DNA of 64,000 nucleotides. It comes from Pseudarthrobacter naphthalenicus (lineage in GTDB: Bacteria; Actinomycetota; Actinomycetes; Actinomycetales; Micrococcaceae). Where the stretch lies: the NCBI RefSeq assembly GCF_029076445.1, contig NZ_JARESG010000021.1, forward strand, positions 1 to 64,000. The letters are read 5' to 3'. This document shows positions 55,921 to 64,000 of this stretch, piece after piece (positions within the stretch are counted from its first letter, which is position 1; every line of letters starts with the position of its first letter). The position numbers and the translations under genes were made by a program. The notes below the pieces were generated by a model, which searched no databases, had not been told where the DNA came from, and worked only from the letters and a program-made list of their open reading frames with translations.

Positions 55921-56048
55921 CCGCCGGATTTCTACGAGCACACCGGCTTAAGCCCACCGGAACGTCAATCCCTAGTCCTGAAAGCTGGCGTTCCGGGTCG
56001 TTGCCGTGCGGTAGGCGAGGAAGACAACTGGCATGACCGAGGAGCGAA

Positions 56049-56396
56049 CTAGGAGGGTGTCGGTCCCAAGTGTTCTGTCGCACCATCGGGAGACGGTCGG
56101 GATTCTTTGAGTTCGATGAAGAACGTGTGGGTGTCAGTCGCCCCGATGTTTTCTCCGGAGTGCTGCTGTGCGGGCACCCAGCGCGCGACTCCGGCAGGTA
56201 GCTCCACCTCCATTGAATTCCCGTTGGACGAGATCCGGCGGCGGAAAGAACTAAGCGTGATCATCACGCTGTCGGGGTGGTTGTGTTCGGTTGTCGCGTG
56301 CCCGGGGGAGTCGACATACTCGAGCACGCGTACACGTTCATTTTCAAAGGCCACCCGATAATTAGCCGGGTTGGTCTGGACCGGATCCTTTGCCAT
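56049..56396 (-). CDS. small cupin-fold protein
   Basis: A 115-residue single-domain cupin with the metal motif GHATTEHNHPDSVMITLSS in place of the classical HxH(X)nE, and a second motif around PAQQHSGENIG. ATG 56396 fits the family; upstream residues look noncoding. It may bind a metal and act as an isomerase/dioxygenase-type or sensor domain. The role is unknown. Confidence 0.82.
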   Translation of the reverse strand: MAKDPVQTNPANYRVAFENERVRVLEYVDSPGHATTEHNHPDSVMITLSSFRRRISSNGNSMEVELPAGVARWVPAQQHSGENIGATDTHTFFIELKESRPSPDGATEHLGPTPS

Positions 56397-56533
56397 GGAC
56401 GGAATATACGCCTTGGCAGCATCGAGGACCAGAGACTTCGGGGCGCCTTTTTGTCCGGGCCCGCCATCCCCGATAGAAAGACCCCCGTGAAGAAGAGTAT
56501 GTTCGCCCATCTAACGACATCGGGGCCGACGTG

Positions 56534-56935
56534 ATGGCGGCACAGAATGTGCAACATCTTGCCGGGCCAGCAGTGGCCACCGCAGTGCTGACCTTGGGGT
56601 TGCTGTTTCGGCGCTCTTACCTGCGCTGGGGTGCCACAGCTGACGAAGTAGAAGGCGAGATGCCCGGGGCGCCGACCGCATCCATCCGGAGTGGCAGGAC
56701 ATTAAATTAGGCGACCGTTTCCACTTGGATCCGGCTGCTTCCGCAGACCTTGAGGTAGGCCGCGTGGATACCGGCCGCGCCCTCGTCCTGCGCGTTCCGC
56801 CCGATTTCCCTCCCGGACCGTTCGACTTCACATGGGCATTCGTACTCCGACAGCAGGCTTCTGCAATACTTCTGGCACTGTTGGCCCGTCATCGTCCGTG
56901 CGGAGGACCGGCGCAGCGTCGGGAGACCCACCCTC
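56534..56935 (+). pseudogene. SRPBCC-family protein with internal deletion
   Basis: The first 46 codons (MAAQNVQHLAG..., then LRWGATADEVEGEMPG) are the start of a START-like SRPBCC protein. At about 56668 the frame changes and continues as ADRIHPEWQDIKLGDRFHL, then VGRVDTGRALVLRVP and TWAFVLR. Roughly 50-60 residues that normally join the two parts are missing. A further shift near 56880 would continue as VIVRAEDRRSVG. A deletion plus frameshift therefore inactivated it. Confidence 0.7.
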
Positions 56936-57023
56936 GCGGATCAGGGTGACGGCCCGTTCGGTGTGGTCGACCGGGGCGCCCCCCGGGATGCCATGCTCGC
57001 CGCGGTGGAGGGCGCCGGCGGTG

Positions 57024-58103
57024 CTAGCGCCGGTGCGGCAGGCCTGCCGTAGACCCCCCTTTGAGCGTGAGTATGGCCAGACCCAGCATCTCGAGCCCGG
57101 TCCAGGCGAGCGTCCCGCCCCAAATCTCGGGGGAGAAGCTGAGGGCCCCGTCGTGCAGCGCCACGCCGGCGAAGTACGCGGCCCAGAACACGACGGGGGA
57201 GAGCGCCGCAGCGGTCATGATTCTTCCGTGGCGGCCCGGAGCCGGGCGGACCACGGCCCACACCAATCCCACTAGCACGGAACCGACGAGGGCTGCCGGC
57301 ACCAGCCAAGCGTCCCGCATCGCCACCATAAGCTGCATCGCCACGGAGGGGACGAATGCCATGGCCGCGGGCACTGCCGCGTTTAGGTGCCAGCGCAGCG
57401 ACAGCAACAGGACGGGCACGAAGAGCACGACCGTTGAGACAAAGAAGGATCCCAGGGCAACCAAGATGCCCGACGACGTCGGAGCGGCCACCGCGGACTG
57501 TCCGGCCGGCCCGGCGTAAGTCTGAACGAGCCCGTGGCGCGCGAAGACAGCGAATTCCTGCAGGATGAACGCCGCGACCATGCCGGAAAGCATCGCGCTC
57601 ACGAAGGCCGGAACCAGCTGTGACCGCGAGCGCACTGGTGCATGCCATGCGGCGGAAAACGGGGCGCTGAGGATCAGGAATCCGCCCGCAGCGAGTCCCA
57701 GATGGGACGGGCTGAACAGCGCTTTGAGGTTCTGCTCAATGCCGAACACCGAATGCCAGGCAAAGTCGGCCGCCCCGGAGGCCAGGAAGAGCACGACGCC
57801 TGCCGCCGCCGGTCCGTAGCCGGCCGGGATCGCTTCCGTCCACCGCGCACCCGGTGAGTGCCGGCGCCATGTCAGGGCCGCGAGCCAGAGGGCGCAGACA
57901 GCAAAGCCCGAGTAGAGGACCGCGTGCCAAGGTGTGAAGAAGGTCTCAAGGTCATGGAGGTTGTTGTGGGCCCAACCGTCCACATAGGTCCCGGCGAGGA
58001 GCCATACCCCGGCGGCGAGGGTGATGGTGTCTTCAGGGACCGTCGTGGGACGGTGGACTGGTACCGGCGGAATGGCCAAGGCGTTAGCTGCTGCGGCGTC
58101 CAT
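57024..58103 (-). CDS. polytopic membrane protein of unknown function
   Basis: A 359-residue, strongly hydrophobic protein with about nine predicted spans. His-rich loops (GWAHNNLHDLETFFTPWHAVLYSG; SHLGLAAGG) could bind metal or heme. It starts at ATG 58103, divergent from the PaaK-like gene 75 bases away, with which it may share a regulatory region. Not assigned to a family. Confidence 0.8.
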   Translation of the reverse strand: MDAAAANALAIPPVPVHRPTTVPEDTITLAAGVWLLAGTYVDGWAHNNLHDLETFFTPWHAVLYSGFAVCALWLAALTWRRHSPGARWTEAIPAGYGPAAAGVVLFLASGAADFAWHSVFGIEQNLKALFSPSHLGLAAGGFLILSAPFSAAWHAPVRSRSQLVPAFVSAMLSGMVAAFILQEFAVFARHGLVQTYAGPAGQSAVAAPTSSGILVALGSFFVSTVVLFVPVLLLSLRWHLNAAVPAAMAFVPSVAMQLMVAMRDAWLVPAALVGSVLVGLVWAVVRPAPGRHGRIMTAAALSPVVFWAAYFAGVALHDGALSFSPEIWGGTLAWTGLEMLGLAILTLKGGSTAGLPHRR

Positions 58104-58178
58104 GGTTCCACAGTATGACTCGCCGCCTTTCGGGGCGAGTCTCTGTTCTGGCAGGAGTATCCATTCCTAGAATCGACC

Positions 58179-59615
58179 ATGGGAACACCACGAGGAGATG
58201 TGCTCCGGGACCGTCGGGGCGATGCGCTGCGGGTGTGGTGGGACGCGTATCGCACGCACCGACGCGGCAGAGAGGCCATCCGTACCAGGCAGCGGGAGCG
58301 TCTGGCGGACCTGGTGGCGTTTGCCCGCGAGCATTCGGCCTATTACCGGGAACTGTACCGGGGGCTGCCTGAACGGGTTGAGGCCGTCACTGTTTTGCCG
58401 GTGACGGATAAGCCCACGTTGATGGCCCACTTCGATCAGGTGCTTACGGACCCCGCGGTCACCCGTGCAGCGGTTGAGGAGTTCGTGGCGGACCCAGCCC
58501 GGATCGGGGAGCGGTTCGCGGGGAAGTACTTGGTGGCCACCACCGCCGGAACCACTGGAACCCGGGGTTTGTTCGTGCTCGATGACCGGTATTGGGCAGT
58601 AACTTCGGGGCTGATTGCGCGGTTGGCCACTGGTTGGCTATCGGTGCGTCAGCTGGTGCGGCTACTGTCCTCAAGGGCCAATGTTGCGATGGTGGTAGCC
58701 ACAGGCGGGCACTTCCTGTCCGTGGCTGCGAGTACCCGGGAGATGCGGGAAAAGCCCCGGCGCCACCGCCAGCTGCGGATTCTTTCGGTCCATCGCCCCC
58801 TGCCCGGCTTGGTGGCCGAACTAAACGCTATCCGCCCGGTGGTGCTTGGCGCCTATGGAAGTGCGCTGCGCCTGCTGGCCAGCGAGCAGGAAGCAGGACG
58901 GCTGCGGGTTAGCCCGTTGTTGGTGCTGAGCACTGCTGAGGGCCTGCCGCCGGACGAACGGGTTCGCCTTGAGCGTGCCTTTGCGGCGCCGGTGCGGGAA
59001 GTATATGGCTGCACCGAGTCCGGCTATGCCGCCTCCGGTTGCACCGAGGGCTGGTTGCACCTTCTCGAGGACTGGGTGATTCTTGAACCCGTCGATGCCG
59101 ACCGCCGACCCGTGCCGCCGGGGGTGGTCTCACACACCGTACTTCTGACGAACCTGGCCAACCGCGTCCTACCGATCCTGCGCTATGACGTCGGGGACAG
59201 GGTCTTAGTGAAGCCGGTCCCGTGCGTATGCGGTAATCCGGCGCCCGCTTTGCGCGTGGAAGGACGGTCCTCCGATGTGCTCGTCTTTCCCATGGCGGAC
59301 GGCCAGGGCACGGTCGCAGTACCCCCGCTGGCGCTGGCCACCGTCCTCGACGGGACCCCCGGGGTGGAGCTGTTCCAGATAGTCCAGACTGCTCCTGCCC
59401 ATCTTTCCGTCCGCCTGCGCCCAGAATTGGGCGCGGACGCCGAGCAGGTGCGGGCAGCGGTCCAACAGGGGATCACTGACCTGCTTACCGGCCTCGGTCT
59501 GGGCCACGTCGCCGTGGAGCCAAGCTCAGAGACCCCGCAACAGACTGGGGGCGGCAAATACCGCACAATCATCCCTCTAGCGCCCACAAGCCGTCCGACG
59601 CCCCCGTCATCGTGA
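58179..59615 (+). CDS. PaaK-like adenylate-forming enzyme (phenylacetate-CoA ligase/F390-synthetase type)
   Basis: A 478-residue ANL-superfamily protein. It has the shortened N-terminus of the PaaK group (LADLVAFAREHSAYYRELY), the P-loop ATTAGTTGTRGLF near residue 120, and VYGCTESGYAASGC near 270. The VLLTNLANRVLPILRYDVGDR region is followed by a C-terminal domain. No aromatic-degradation genes are nearby, so its acid substrate is unknown. ATG 58179 is used. Confidence 0.87.
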   Translation: MGTPRGDVLRDRRGDALRVWWDAYRTHRRGREAIRTRQRERLADLVAFAREHSAYYRELYRGLPERVEAVTVLPVTDKPTLMAHFDQVLTDPAVTRAAVEEFVADPARIGERFAGKYLVATTAGTTGTRGLFVLDDRYWAVTSGLIARLATGWLSVRQLVRLLSSRANVAMVVATGGHFLSVAASTREMREKPRRHRQLRILSVHRPLPGLVAELNAIRPVVLGAYGSALRLLASEQEAGRLRVSPLLVLSTAEGLPPDERVRLERAFAAPVREVYGCTESGYAASGCTEGWLHLLEDWVILEPVDADRRPVPPGVVSHTVLLTNLANRVLPILRYDVGDRVLVKPVPCVCGNPAPALRVEGRSSDVLVFPMADGQGTVAVPPLALATVLDGTPGVELFQIVQTAPAHLSVRLRPELGADAEQVRAAVQQGITDLLTGLGLGHVAVEPSSETPQQTGGGKYRTIIPLAPTSRPTPPSS

Positions 59616-59950
59616 CGTCCCGGGAGCTCGGCACCGGCGGAAGGGCTCAACCCCCAGGTTCCCGGCGTGGCCGGTCAGGAGGTAGCTCCCGGGCCGGTCC
59701 TGCGAGGCGAAACTCCGAGGGTTCGCCCTGGCCGCGCGACCCGTGGGCAACATTTTTGTGCATACGCGCAGGTCAGAGCCCAATCGACCAAATCAGCTGA
59801 CTAAGTAATATTCAGCTGTCGCTTCCTTGAGCAAGACTTGATGTCAATTTATTCAACCTTGATGGGCAGCCGGGTCTAATTCTGAGATAGGGGCTATTAG
59901 CTGGGTTTGCAGGTCCCTCCGGGACATTGCCAAGTCCAGAAGGAGGCTCC
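59616..59950. other. 335-bp gap before the glycosyltransferase
   Basis: No gene. An AT-rich patch (about 59790-59880) with TTGAGC near 59826 and TTATTC near 59848 probably holds the promoter. The leader contains a small hairpin (GTCCC/GGGAC near 59912-59924). It does not match c-di-GMP or c-di-AMP riboswitch consensus. Confidence 0.4.
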
Positions 59951-61144
59951 ATGTCCACGTCCGCCGCCCTGCCGTTGGTAGTTGATGCAAGGGACCGCCG
60001 GAGCGTCCGAGCCGCCGGGGAGGTCACGTCGCCAGCCCCAGCGCCGGGGAAGACAACCACCGCCGCTTCCGGGCTGCGGATGGTGGTCCTGGTTCCGGCG
60101 TATAACGAGGCCGGATCAATCGGGGCAACGCTTGACGGCCTGATGATCCAAGTCCGGCCGGCGGATCTGATCGTGGTGGTGCCGAACGGTTGCACGGATG
60201 AGACGGCCCGCGAAGCGCGCAAATATCCGGTCACAGTGATGGAGCTGCCCCGTCTGGAACACCGCAAGTCCGAGGCGCTGAACCGCGCCTGGGCAGAGTA
60301 CGCCTATGACGCGGATATCGTCGTCTGCCTGGACGCCGATACGGTGTTGCCGCCGAACGCGCTGGCGGCCTGGGATCGCGAATTCGCTGATGAATCAGGG
60401 ACGATCCTGGGAGGTTCTTCCTCGAAGTTCACCATGCAGGACCCCGGCCTACTCAGCCGGCTGCAAAAGGCCGAGTTCGCGACCTGGACCGACACCGCGC
60501 TGCGCCTGGGCCGGACGAGCGTGCTGGCTGGAACCGGCTGCGCCATCAACAACGAGGTCCTGAGGCGCATCGCCGCCCGAGAGGACCGGGACGGCCCCTG
60601 GGTATATACCTCCCAGGTTGAAGACTTTGAGCTGACCTACCGAATCCGGGAGCTTGGGTACGTCTGCCAGGTTTCACCGGACGTGCGGGCCTACACCGAT
60701 TCCATGAAGTCCCTCAAGGCCCTCTGGGGTCAGCGGATGAAATGGCAGGTCGGCACCGTCGAGGATCTGCTCGCCCTGGGGTTCAACCGCCTGACGCTGC
60801 GCGACTGGGCCCAGCAGGCCATGGGCCTGTTAGGCGTCTTCCTCAAACTTCTGTGGATCATCGTCATCGTCCTCTCCATAACTCTCGGGGCTTTCCAAGT
60901 CGTTCTGTTCTGGTGGCTCGTGCCCATCCTGTTTGTGGCACTGGACATCAAACGGGCACTGCGGATACCGCACCGCGACTGGAAAGACATCCTGATTGCG
61001 GCGACCTTCTTCCCGCAGGAAATTTTCATGTGGCTGCGCTCGGGATGGTTCATTGCCTCCTGGTGGGCAGTACTAATCACCAAGATCACCCGGCGGCGCA
61101 TCGACCGCTGGGAAGCGCAATACACAGCAGAGGAAATCAACTAA
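59951..61144 (+). CDS. family 2 glycosyltransferase (processive, membrane-bound)
   Basis: A 397-residue inverting glycosyltransferase, probably making a surface polysaccharide from nucleotide sugar. An N-terminal Ala-rich lead precedes the GT-A domain (VVLVPAYNEAGSIGATLDG). The DxD motif is VCLDADTVLPP, the acceptor/catalytic region is QVEDFELTYRIRELG, and WGQRMKWQVG is a QxxRW-like processive motif (Lys in place of Arg). Three to four C-terminal membrane spans (about 285-380) follow. ATG 59951 has AAGGAGG just upstream. The next gene begins two bases after its stop. Confidence 0.93.
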   Translation: MSTSAALPLVVDARDRRSVRAAGEVTSPAPAPGKTTTAASGLRMVVLVPAYNEAGSIGATLDGLMIQVRPADLIVVVPNGCTDETAREARKYPVTVMELPRLEHRKSEALNRAWAEYAYDADIVVCLDADTVLPPNALAAWDREFADESGTILGGSSSKFTMQDPGLLSRLQKAEFATWTDTALRLGRTSVLAGTGCAINNEVLRRIAAREDRDGPWVYTSQVEDFELTYRIRELGYVCQVSPDVRAYTDSMKSLKALWGQRMKWQVGTVEDLLALGFNRLTLRDWAQQAMGLLGVFLKLLWIIVIVLSITLGAFQVVLFWWLVPILFVALDIKRALRIPHRDWKDILIAATFFPQEIFMWLRSGWFIASWWAVLITKITRRRIDRWEAQYTAEEIN

Positions 61145-61146
61145 CT

Positions 61147-61302
61147 ATGTACGGAATGAACACCGCCATCCCCGCGTCCGGCGCCGCCCTGGCCTACACC
61201 GGCCTCAACATCGGCGCAGGCCTGCTGACAGCCCTCGGGATTCTGCTGATCGGCGCAGCAATGATCGCACTCGTCCGCCGAAACCCCGCCGCGCGGCCCT
61301 AA
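61147..61302 (+). CDS. 51-residue protein with LAxTG sortase-type sorting signal
   Basis: The protein is almost only a cell-wall sorting signal. A 13-residue head is followed by the LAYTG pentapeptide (residues 15-19), a hydrophobic span (about 20-43, NIGAGLLTALGILLIGAAM) and a positive end (RRNPAARP). LAxTG is the motif of actinobacterial class E sortases. No N-terminal signal peptide is seen, so how it would be exported is unclear. It is directly downstream of the GT2 gene and probably cotranscribed (GAGGAAA site at 61130-61136). It may be a small subunit of the synthase and not a true wall anchor. Confidence 0.75.
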   Translation: MYGMNTAIPASGAALAYTGLNIGAGLLTALGILLIGAAMIALVRRNPAARP

Positions 61303-61314
61303 CCGGTCCCGCAG

Positions 61315-62544
61315 CTAGGACGCCCGGCGCGCCGCCAGCCCGGACTTGAAGGCTGCCGCCGAGGCGTCACTGCTGTTAATGCGCCAGTCAGCTTCCTTCT
61401 GCATATGGAACCAAACGAAACCCATCACGTCCGGCTGCGCGGCCAGATACGAGATCAGATCCGTGTTCCATGCGGCCTTTGATCCGCCAGCTTCACTGGA
61501 GGCTGTCTCGGCGATCAGAATCGGAGTCCCCGGCGCGAGTGACCTCAACTGGGCGATTCCGGGTGCGAACAGATCCTGCGGTGAAATCCAGCCACTCCAC
61601 GACGCGGACGTACCCCAGTTGTACCCATCCAGCGCGACGACGTCCACGTATCCGGCGCCCGGGAAAAGGCCGGACAAATCTGTGGAACCCCAATAGGGAA
61701 CATTGGGGCTCCATACCCAGGACACATTGGATGCGCCGGTGGCAGCGACGACGTCGTGCACGTGGCGCCAGGCCTGAACATAGTCGCCCGCCGCGTTGCC
61801 ATTAACTCCTTCTGCCCAGGGGTACCAGTCGCCGTTCATCTCATGCGCGAAGCGCAACTGCAGCGGATGACCCCAGGCGGCCAGCGCCTGCCCCCACTGG
61901 GTGATGCGCGCATCAAAGTCCCCGGCCGTGATCCTGTCGAGCGCATAAGCCGGCTGGTCCAGCCCCCCGCCCCAGGCCCACGGCTCCCACGTCACCAGGG
62001 GCACGGCACCACGGGCCCGTGCCGCGTCCATCTCAGCGATGGGCGGTGCCTGGAGAAAATCCTTGTAGAAGAGAATGCTGGACGGGCTTTCGCCGGCAAC
62101 CCGGGACACATCATCGAGCTCGCCACTGGCCAGGGGCCCGCCGCTGGTGGCGACCCCGAAACGCAGGCCGGCCGTGCTGACGGGCGGAAGCGCCGCCGGT
62201 GCGGCCGCGGTCACGGTAAAGACGGAGGAAGCCTGAACGGATGAAGTCTTCGCAGTAATCGTCAGCTTTCCCGTCGCTGCTGCCGGGACGGTGATCGATG
62301 TGCTGAACGAACCGTTTGACGCTGTCCGGAAGGCGAACGTCGTCGAGCCTGCGATGACGGTTCCCGAGGTCGAGACCTTGAACCCGGTGCCGCTGACGGT
62401 GACAGCGGATCCGGCCGGCCCGGAGGCAGGGCTAAGCAGAACCTGGGCGGTTGCCGGTGCTGCCTGCACCGGCTGTACCCCGGTCAGCGTCAAGCCGGCG
62501 CAGACGGCAAGGGCAGCGGTAAGAATTTTCACAAACTTGAACAC
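61315..62544 (-). CDS. secreted glycoside hydrolase family 26 (mannanase-like)
   Basis: A 409-residue exported enzyme. It has a signal peptide (about 1-28, cleaved near VQA-AP) and an IPT/TIG-like beta domain (about 30-112). The GH26 TIM barrel follows, with the acid/base Glu in LRFAHEMNGDWYPW (about E235) and the nucleophile Glu in PILIAETASSEAGG (about E346). GTG 62544 gives the best signal peptide; TTG 62562 would add six residues. It is convergent with the GT2 operon and likely cleaves a beta-mannan-type or the locus-made polymer. Confidence 0.92.
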   Translation of the reverse strand: MFKFVKILTAALAVCAGLTLTGVQPVQAAPATAQVLLSPASGPAGSAVTVSGTGFKVSTSGTVIAGSTTFAFRTASNGSFSTSITVPAAATGKLTITAKTSSVQASSVFTVTAAAPAALPPVSTAGLRFGVATSGGPLASGELDDVSRVAGESPSSILFYKDFLQAPPIAEMDAARARGAVPLVTWEPWAWGGGLDQPAYALDRITAGDFDARITQWGQALAAWGHPLQLRFAHEMNGDWYPWAEGVNGNAAGDYVQAWRHVHDVVAATGASNVSWVWSPNVPYWGSTDLSGLFPGAGYVDVVALDGYNWGTSASWSGWISPQDLFAPGIAQLRSLAPGTPILIAETASSEAGGSKAAWNTDLISYLAAQPDVMGFVWFHMQKEADWRINSSDASAAAFKSGLAARRAS

Positions 62545-62745
62545 AGCGATCGGTCCCCGCAATCGTCAAGGCCGCCAATTCAGGACAGCCATCAGCTTGT
62601 GCCAGCAGGCACTTCCCTGATCCTAAAGTGCCCCGGATCCTAAAACCTCAAGAATCGCTCAAGAATATTCACGGCCGCACAACGAATGGCACTCCAGAAA
62701 GCCCCCACCGGACACTTCGGAACAGGAAGCCGCCGAGAGCACCCC

Positions 62746-63359
62746 CTAGGCCCCGAGGTTTCGGTTCCTCGCAGGCTCAAAGACGGCGATCAGGACGCCG
62801 GCAGCAGTCGTGGTGCTCTCGATAAGTCGCAGCGCGAGGTACGCAGTCTCCGGGAACACCGCCGGCCGGTGCCGAGCACCAGCGGGTGGATCATCAGCAA
62901 GTACTCGTCGACCAGGTCTGCAGCCATCAAGGCGGCGAGCAGCTCCCCGCTGCCCATGATCGCCAGAACGCCGTCGGATTCCGCCTTCAGCCTGCCCACG
63001 GCGACGGCGACATCGCCTCGCAGCAGCGTTGAGTTGGGCCACGGGAGCGGTTCGGTGAGCGTGGTCGATGCGACGTACTTGGACGCCTTGTTGAGCAGAG
63101 GGCCGAAAGGGCTGTTGGGTTGTTGGTTCCAGTAGCTGAGCAGGTCCTCATAGGTACGTCGTCCGAACAGCCATCCGGCCAAGCCGCCCCCGGCCGCCAT
63201 CCTTTCGCCCATAGCGTTGGCCTCCGCGTCGCCGGGCGTTGCGGAGCGGCTGGCCCAGCCACCATGGATGAATCCGCCCCGGGTGTCCTCGTCCGGCCTC
63301 CCGGGCCCCTGCATCACCCCGTCCAGCGTCACGTGGTTCATCACGACGATTCTTCCCAT
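62746..63359 (-). pseudogene. dihydrofolate reductase-family (RibD C-terminal-like) protein, frameshifted near the end
   Basis: From ATG 63359 it reads MGRIVVMNHVTLDGVMQGPG, FGRRTYEDLLSYW and MGSGELLAALMAADLVDEY. At LVLGTGRR (about 62870) the frame must shift by one base to continue as VFPETAYLALRLIE and end at 62746. The full-length product would be about 204 residues, the family norm. A one-base deletion explains it. The protein might still fold without its last 40 residues, or the base may be a sequencing error. Confidence 0.8.
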
Positions 63360-63507
63360 TGCGGCCTCCTTGACCTGCCGTCGGGAGCTATTGTGGCGGA
63401 ATTGCCGCGCCCTTGAAATGCCAAAATCAGGGCGGCCACCGAGGCCTCGGGCGCCCCTTGTCCGGAATGTCCCGGCGCGGGTATCCCGGGCGCCCGCCGG
63501 GCGTGGA

Positions 63508-64000
63508 TCAGTCCAGAACGTCTGCCATGTCGTCAAGGACAAGGTAGTCGCCGTCGGCCTGCTGGAACCCGAACGCTTCCCAGTAACGGCGCAGGGCAGC
63601 CTTGGCCGCGTCGTGCTCGGGCGTGCCCTCCTCGGGGACCCCTTCGGCGGGGGCGGGGGCGGCCTGCAGGATGACCTGGACGGTTGAACGGCCGATGGTG
63701 CCGAGGATCGCCTTCAGGACCGCGTGGCCGAGCTTGTTGCCGCGGAACCTCGGTTCGATCCACAGTGAGGAAACGATCAGCAGGTCCCCGCCCAGGACCA
63801 TGTCCTCGATAAGGTCCGGGCGCTTGAGGGTGAGCATCTCACCGACGCCGGCCACTTCCGGGTTGCCGGCGTCCAGGGTCAGGAACAGATCGATGATGCC
63901 CGGGTCCGGAACCAGGTACAGACGGGCTTCTCCGACAGTGACCTCCGTGCCGTCCGCGCCGTCGTCATCCTCGTCCCAGACGGTCCCCTTGGCGGTGACG
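63508..64000 (-). CDS. GNAT-like acetyltransferase-type protein (partial)
   Basis: The gene runs off the right edge; 164 C-terminal codons are visible. The core (GGDLLIVSSLWIEPRFRGNKLG, then HAVLKAILGTIG and ALRRYWEAFGFQQADGDYLVL) fits a GNAT fold, with RFRGNKLG in place of the acetyl-CoA loop R/QxxGxG/A. The N-terminal part visible is acidic (TVWDEDDDGADGTEVTV). Substrate is unknown. Confidence 0.7.
   Translation of the reverse strand, partial: VTAKGTVWDEDDDGADGTEVTVGEARLYLVPDPGIIDLFLTLDAGNPEVAGVGEMLTLKRPDLIEDMVLGGDLLIVSSLWIEPRFRGNKLGHAVLKAILGTIGRSTVQVILQAAPAPAEGVPEEGTPEHDAAKAALRRYWEAFGFQQADGDYLVLDDMADVLD

Noticed and set aside
59860..59950. c-di-GMP riboswitch before the glycosyltransferase
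   Set aside because: None of the GEMM core sequences is present; only a small hairpin is seen.

Overview
The window is high-GC actinobacterial chromosome, and gene order and protein sequences point to the Arthrobacter/Pseudarthrobacter group (Micrococcaceae). Supporting signs are an ileS preceded by an actinobacterial translational T-box, the order ileS-folC-DUF4233-ndk, an actinobacterial RNase E with long Ala/Pro-rich ends, rplU-rpmA-obg-proB-proA-nadD-rsfS, a class Ib nrdHIEF operon, and a DUF222/HNH protein. No IS element, integrase, CRISPR array or phage gene was recognised.

Positions 1-26600 are core genome: isoleucyl-tRNA synthetase, folate polyglutamylation, NDP kinase, a VKOR-type disulfide enzyme, RNase E, a TPP-riboswitch-controlled ThiD-TenA fusion, ribosomal proteins L21 and L27, the Obg GTPase, proline biosynthesis, NAD biosynthesis, a ribosome silencing factor, two identical tRNA-Ala(GGC) genes, a cyclopropane synthase, a PhnA-like zinc ribbon protein, a flavin monooxygenase, an rRNA-type methyltransferase and a ROK regulator.

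Positions 26600-50991 hold a MoxR/DUF58/VWA (Bat-like) operon, metF and metE behind a hairpin-rich leader, several small membrane proteins, a LysR regulator, a lipid-modification operon (FAD oxidoreductase, DUF1365, CFA synthase), an HNH protein, an acyl-CoA ligase, a TspO protein, and nrdHIEF with NrdR-like palindromes.

Positions 50992-56950 are a decayed accessory segment. Between small intact genes (two ABM-like barrels, an SDR, a membrane protein, a cupin) lie at least five broken genes: a frameshifted membrane-anchored protein, a RelE/ParE toxin fragment, an MBL-hydrolase fragment, a helicase-associated-domain protein with several frameshifts, and an internally deleted SRPBCC protein.

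Positions 57000-64000 contain a polytopic membrane protein, an orphan PaaK-like adenylate-forming enzyme, and a compact surface-polysaccharide locus. That locus has a processive-type GT2, a 51-residue protein consisting almost entirely of an LAxTG sorting signal, and a secreted GH26 hydrolase. A frameshifted DHFR-family gene and a partial acetyltransferase-like gene close the window. The polysaccharide locus and the metF leader are the most promising places for something not yet described.
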